Source: Paludibacter sp.
GTDB lineage: Bacteria > Bacteroidota > Bacteroidia > Bacteroidales > Paludibacteraceae
DNA: 64,000 nucleotides
Assembly: GCA_028710415.1 (NCBI GenBank)
Contig: JAQTUE010000018.1
Coordinates: 1 to 64,000, forward strand
Direction of reading: 5' to 3'
Every line of letters starts with the position of its first letter. The stretch's first letter is position 1. Below the pieces are notes generated by a model. That model was given only the letters and a program-made list of their open reading frames with translations. It was not told the origin of the DNA and ran no database searches. Shown piece after piece: positions 60,886 through 64,000 of the stretch. The translations under genes and the position numbers were made by a program.

Positions 60886-60958
60886 ATTTTTTTTACTAAT
60901 ATCTTGTTAAACTTATTATTGCAATTTAAAAAATGTACTCTAAAAAATGAATTGATTG

Positions 60959-62536
60959 TTAGCTGAAATAAATCCAAATTATCGCACAGCAGAGAAGTAA
61001 TCCAGAGGCCCAAACACGATAATTATTATACCATGAAACATTTTTAAGCATTTGAGTTTCCTGTTTAAAATCTTTCATAGAGAATGTAGTATCTTCTAAT
61101 TTATCAATGTTTGGTTTCGGGAAAAATAGACTTGTAAAATAAATTACAAATAAACTGAATACAAAAAGGAATGGAACTATTAATAAAAAATGGAGATGTC
61201 CAAATATGGCAGTTTTGAAGAATATCATTGCAACAGCTATAGCTAAACCAGCCATTAGTCCAATAAATGCTCCTGTACCATTAACTCGTTTATTGAAAAT
61301 TCCTATAATGAATGCTGCAACAATTGGAGGCGCAATGTAAGAAAGCATTTCCTGATAATACTTCAGCAAAGAACCAAACTGGCCAATTTGGGGTGCCCAT
61401 AAAGCAGCCAAAACTATTACTACACATGAAGCAATTTTGCCCACTAGTACCAGTTTTTTTGAATCAGCGTTTTTATTCCATTTCGAATAAAAATCCATTG
61501 TAAATAAGGTTGCTGTGGAATTCAGAATTGCACTGAGGGTAGCTGTTAGCGCAGAAAGAAGTGCTGCCAGTAAGACCCCCAATAAACCAATTGGCATTAG
61601 TTTCATCACCATTGTTGGATATACCATATCAGGCTTTTCTAAACCAGGAAACAAATTACGCGAAATTAAACCAGGAATTGCAATTATAAAAAGAGTAGTC
61701 AGTGTTAAGAAACCAGTAAAAATAATTCCTTTACGACCCTCATCCAGAGACTTTGCACTAAGAACCCTTTGTACTAATGTTTGATTATTCGCCCAAAAAT
61801 ACAAACCTAAAATCGGCATTCCAACAATTAGTCCTAACCATGGTGTTGAAGTGTCAGTTAATGGTCGAATAAGTTTTACTAAGAGATCATCTCCTTTTAT
61901 TAAATTATAATAATAATCTCCACCGTGTTGAAAACACATATATGTCAGTAAAACTGACCCAATAATCAATACAATTGCTTGTATCAATTCTGTATTTATT
62001 ACAGATGAAAGACCTCCGGGTATAGCATATGAAGCAGCAATAAGTGCAAAAATTATGATAATAAGATGCAAATCTACATGAGGAAATACCAGTTTTATAA
62101 TAAGAGCAGCAGCGTAAAGTGCTCCGGCTGCATCTAGAAAAATGTTTCCAATAATGCAAATTCCTGAAAAATAATATCGTGATCGGGCATCAAAGCGCCG
62201 TTCAAGAAACTCAGGAATTGTAAATATATTTGACTTAATATAAAGAGGAAGAAGGAATAGTGCGAAGAATACCATCACAACAGTTCCTGTTAAATTATAA
62301 TTAAAAACAGCCAATCCTGTGTCATAAGCATCTCCTGACTGTCCAATAAGAGTAGTACTGGAAATACTTGCAGCAAAAAGCGATAACCCAACAATCCACC
62401 AGGGCATGGATCTTCCAGCAAGAAAATATGATTTTGAATCTGAGCTGTTGCCTTTTTTTAAACCCCACCAGATAATAAATGCTAAATATATAATAACAAT
62501 AATTAGGTCAATTGCGCCTATTGAAAAAGTGTTCAT
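60959..62536 (-). CDS. Sodium/solute symporter (SSS family), probable sugar importer
   Basis: The 525-aa inner-membrane protein has about 13-14 hydrophobic helices with SSS family marks: GRSMPWWIVGLSLFAASISS and TTLIGQSGDAY (sodium-site helix 1), FLERRFDARSRYY, YAIPGGLSSVINTELIQA, and ATLSAILNSTATLFTMDFYS. It looks like the sugar-transporting SGLT branch. In a mannan locus it would carry mannobiose or glucosyl-mannose into the cytoplasm, where GH130 cuts them. It is the first gene of a series running to GH26 at 55505 (gaps 73, 114, 8 and 9 bases). Confidence 0.9.
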   Translation of the reverse strand: MNTFSIGAIDLIIVIIYLAFIIWWGLKKGNSSDSKSYFLAGRSMPWWIVGLSLFAASISSTTLIGQSGDAYDTGLAVFNYNLTGTVVMVFFALFLLPLYIKSNIFTIPEFLERRFDARSRYYFSGICIIGNIFLDAAGALYAAALIIKLVFPHVDLHLIIIIFALIAASYAIPGGLSSVINTELIQAIVLIIGSVLLTYMCFQHGGDYYYNLIKGDDLLVKLIRPLTDTSTPWLGLIVGMPILGLYFWANNQTLVQRVLSAKSLDEGRKGIIFTGFLTLTTLFIIAIPGLISRNLFPGLEKPDMVYPTMVMKLMPIGLLGVLLAALLSALTATLSAILNSTATLFTMDFYSKWNKNADSKKLVLVGKIASCVVIVLAALWAPQIGQFGSLLKYYQEMLSYIAPPIVAAFIIGIFNKRVNGTGAFIGLMAGLAIAVAMIFFKTAIFGHLHFLLIVPFLFVFSLFVIYFTSLFFPKPNIDKLEDTTFSMKDFKQETQMLKNVSWYNNYRVWASGLLLCCAIIWIYFS

Positions 62537-62571
62537 AATGATATTGATTTTATGTCTTTATATTTGATATG

Positions 62572-62579
62572 CAAAATTA
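62572..62579 (-). promoter_or_regulatory. -7 element of the symporter operon
   Basis: On the minus strand TAATTTTG matches TAnnTTTG about 36 bases before the ATG at 62536. A TTTG at -33 distance is missing, which would be usual for an activator-dependent promoter. Confidence 0.35.
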
Positions 62580-62642
62580 CATGTAAAACAAATAATTATG
62601 ATATGTATTTATGCTTATTAGTTGTACTTTTTTGAATAATGC

Positions 62643-62672
62643 ATTGTTGTTTATTTATAATTTATAAATTTG
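62643..62672 (+). promoter_or_regulatory. Promoter of the AraC regulator gene at 62716
   Basis: ATTG (62643-62646) and TAAATTTG (62665-62672), spaced 18 bases, fit the Bacteroidetes promoter pattern; the start codon follows 44 bases later. Confidence 0.55.
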
Positions 62673-62715
62673 CACTTTATAAAAACTTTGAATTTAAAAC
62701 ATAGCAAATAATTAA

Positions 62716-63582
62716 ATGAAAGATATTCAACAAGAAATAACACCTATTTCAACTGAAGACTTGTTTATAGTCTTGAATCACCCTAATGCGTCTTTTGATT
62801 ATCCAGTACATTATCATTCCGATTATGAAATAAATTTGGTATTAAATGATCGTGGTAAAAGAATTGTAGGTGATACAATTGAACCATTTGGTGAACTTGA
62901 TTTAGTTATGATAGGACCTAATCTTTCACATAGCTGGCAAGGAGAAATAATTAATGGAAATCATGTAATAACTATTCAATTTTCCGAACAACTACTTAAT
63001 TTTCAAATTCTACAGAAACGTATGTTTGCTTCCATCAAGCAACTTTTATTGGAATCAAGCCGTGGTCTCACATTTTCTTTAGAAACAAAATTGTTGATAA
63101 AAGACAAAATACTTATGCTTACCAAGATGCAAGGTTTTCATACTGTATTAGAATTTCTATCTATCCTATACGATCTGTCAACTGCTGAACGTCATGTATT
63201 GGTTAGCAATATGTTTGATACAAAAGATACAGTCCGCACGTCGAAAAGCAGACGAATAGCCAAAGTTTGTGACTATATTGAAACAAATATTGAAGAACAA
63301 ATAAAATTATCTGATGTTGCAGCACTCGTCAACATGTCTGAATCTGCATTTAGCCATTTCTTTAAGAAAAAAACCAATTGTACTTTTATTGATTATATTA
63401 CCAATCTACGTATAGCCAAAGCCTGTCAAATGTTATCAGAAACAAGTCATAATATTGCCGAGATTTGTTATACTTCTGGATTTAATAATTTGTCTAACTT
63501 TATTAGAATCTTCAAAAAGAAAAAGGGAATGACGCCAAATGAATACAGACAATTCATTCAGCAAATGTTAATTAAATATTAA
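62716..63582 (+). CDS. AraC-family regulator of the beta-mannan locus
   Basis: The 288-aa protein has an N-terminal cupin sensor (about 20-95, DYPVHYHSDYEINLVLNDRG-like residues and SHSWQG) and two C-terminal helix-turn-helix motifs (VCDYIETNIEEQIKLSDVAA with LVNMSESAFSHFFKKK; HNIAEICYTSGFNNLSNFIR then FKKKKGMTPNEYR). It is transcribed divergently from the symporter operon, from which a direct role in controlling that operon is inferred. It is not a close relative of the regulator at 38053: the sensor domains differ. Confidence 0.9.
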   Translation: MKDIQQEITPISTEDLFIVLNHPNASFDYPVHYHSDYEINLVLNDRGKRIVGDTIEPFGELDLVMIGPNLSHSWQGEIINGNHVITIQFSEQLLNFQILQKRMFASIKQLLLESSRGLTFSLETKLLIKDKILMLTKMQGFHTVLEFLSILYDLSTAERHVLVSNMFDTKDTVRTSKSRRIAKVCDYIETNIEEQIKLSDVAALVNMSESAFSHFFKKKTNCTFIDYITNLRIAKACQMLSETSHNIAEICYTSGFNNLSNFIRIFKKKKGMTPNEYRQFIQQMLIKY

Positions 63583-63648
63583 TCCAAATTTTATTTTTCT
63601 CACTATTTCAACAATAGCATTCTGATTACTATATCTATTCAAAAGATA

Positions 63649-64000
63649 TCAATTTAAGATTAATTTGAGTGTTCTTGTTGAAATTGAAGATGTAATTCTT
63701 ACGATATATACACCTGTATTCAATTTTTGTTTTAGTTTATACTTATATTCACCTTGTTGAATGTAGCCATTTTCCAAAATCTCAATAATACGCCCATTTA
63801 TGTCGAAAACTTGTAATGTTATATTATCTGCACTATGAATATTTATTGAAATATTTATATTGTCAACAGTGCAAGGATTTGGATACAATGCGAGATTGAA
63901 ATTATCAATAATCGCATTATTATTCAATCCTGTAGTTATATTTGAGACCTCGAATTTTGTTGACACATTAAAACTAGCCTTGATCCAAACTAATAATGAC
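63649..64000 (-). CDS. T9SS type A sorting domain protein, 5' end outside the window
   Basis: The frame is open to the right edge; only about 117 C-terminal codons are present. They include the linker and a complete sorting domain: NLALYPNPCTVDNINISI, LQVFDINGRIIEIL, LNTGVYIVRITSS, ending RTLKLILN. The protein is thus exported by T9SS; its catalytic or binding part lies beyond the window. It is convergent with the AraC gene at 63582, 66 bases away. Confidence 0.88.
   Translation of the reverse strand, partial: SLLVWIKASFNVSTKFEVSNITTGLNNNAIIDNFNLALYPNPCTVDNINISINIHSADNITLQVFDINGRIIEILENGYIQQGEYKYKLKQKLNTGVYIVRITSSISTRTLKLILN

Overview
The window comes from a low-GC member of the Bacteroidota, most likely order Bacteroidales. 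The evidence is a SusC/SusD pair, many proteins ending in type IX secretion (T9SS) sorting domains, promoter elements of the Bacteroidetes TAnnTTTG type, a GT3-type glycogen synthase, and the Bacteroidetes-specific DUF4924 and RteC families. No rRNA, tRNA, CRISPR array, transposase or integrase was recognised.

Layout. 0-4 kb: three T9SS cargo proteins on the minus strand, two of them evident duplicates. 4.2-8.7 kb: glycogen synthase and alpha-glucan phosphorylase (plus). 8.7-10.1 kb: infC-rpmI-rplT translation operon (minus), infC probably starting at AUA. 10.1-11.3 kb: a PLP aminotransferase. 11.5-17 kb: rplY-pth, an S4-domain RNA-binding protein, DUF4924, then rfbA-rfbC-rfbD for dTDP-rhamnose. 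The gaps between these genes are filled with iterated short words. 17-18.2 kb: a gene-free 1.1 kb with two copies of a structured repeat around a nested palindrome. 18.2-21 kb: umuD-umuC and an exported superoxide dismutase. 21.2-23.5 kb: an MFS sugar transporter and a ROK kinase.

23.7-38.9 kb is an alpha-mannan utilization locus: a seven-gene minus-strand operon (manA-type isomerase, SusC, SusD, SusE-like, two GH76, GH92) with a divergent AraC regulator. Its far end carries decayed copies of a GH76 gene and of the same AraC gene, including the shared promoter region. Together with the neighbouring MFS transporter and ROK kinase, these genes can plausibly turn branched alpha-mannan (as in yeast cell walls) into mannose and fructose-6-phosphate.

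39.3-44.3 kb is an accessory stretch: a DUF6266 protein, a TPR protein directly downstream of a eukaryotic-type Ser/Thr kinase, and an RteC-domain protein. The kinase-TPR pair is the best candidate here for an undescribed system.

44.5-63.6 kb is a beta-mannan locus without SusC/SusD: two esterases, GH30, GH2 beta-mannosidase, a CE2-type esterase, GH26 endo-mannanase, two related clan GH-A enzymes that I cannot place in a family, GH130 phosphorylase, a sodium/solute symporter and a divergent AraC regulator. It contains two gene relics (a GH26 tail and a collapsed GH3). The last gene is a T9SS protein cut by the window edge.

Family assignments rest on recognisable motifs in the translated sequence; no database search was possible.
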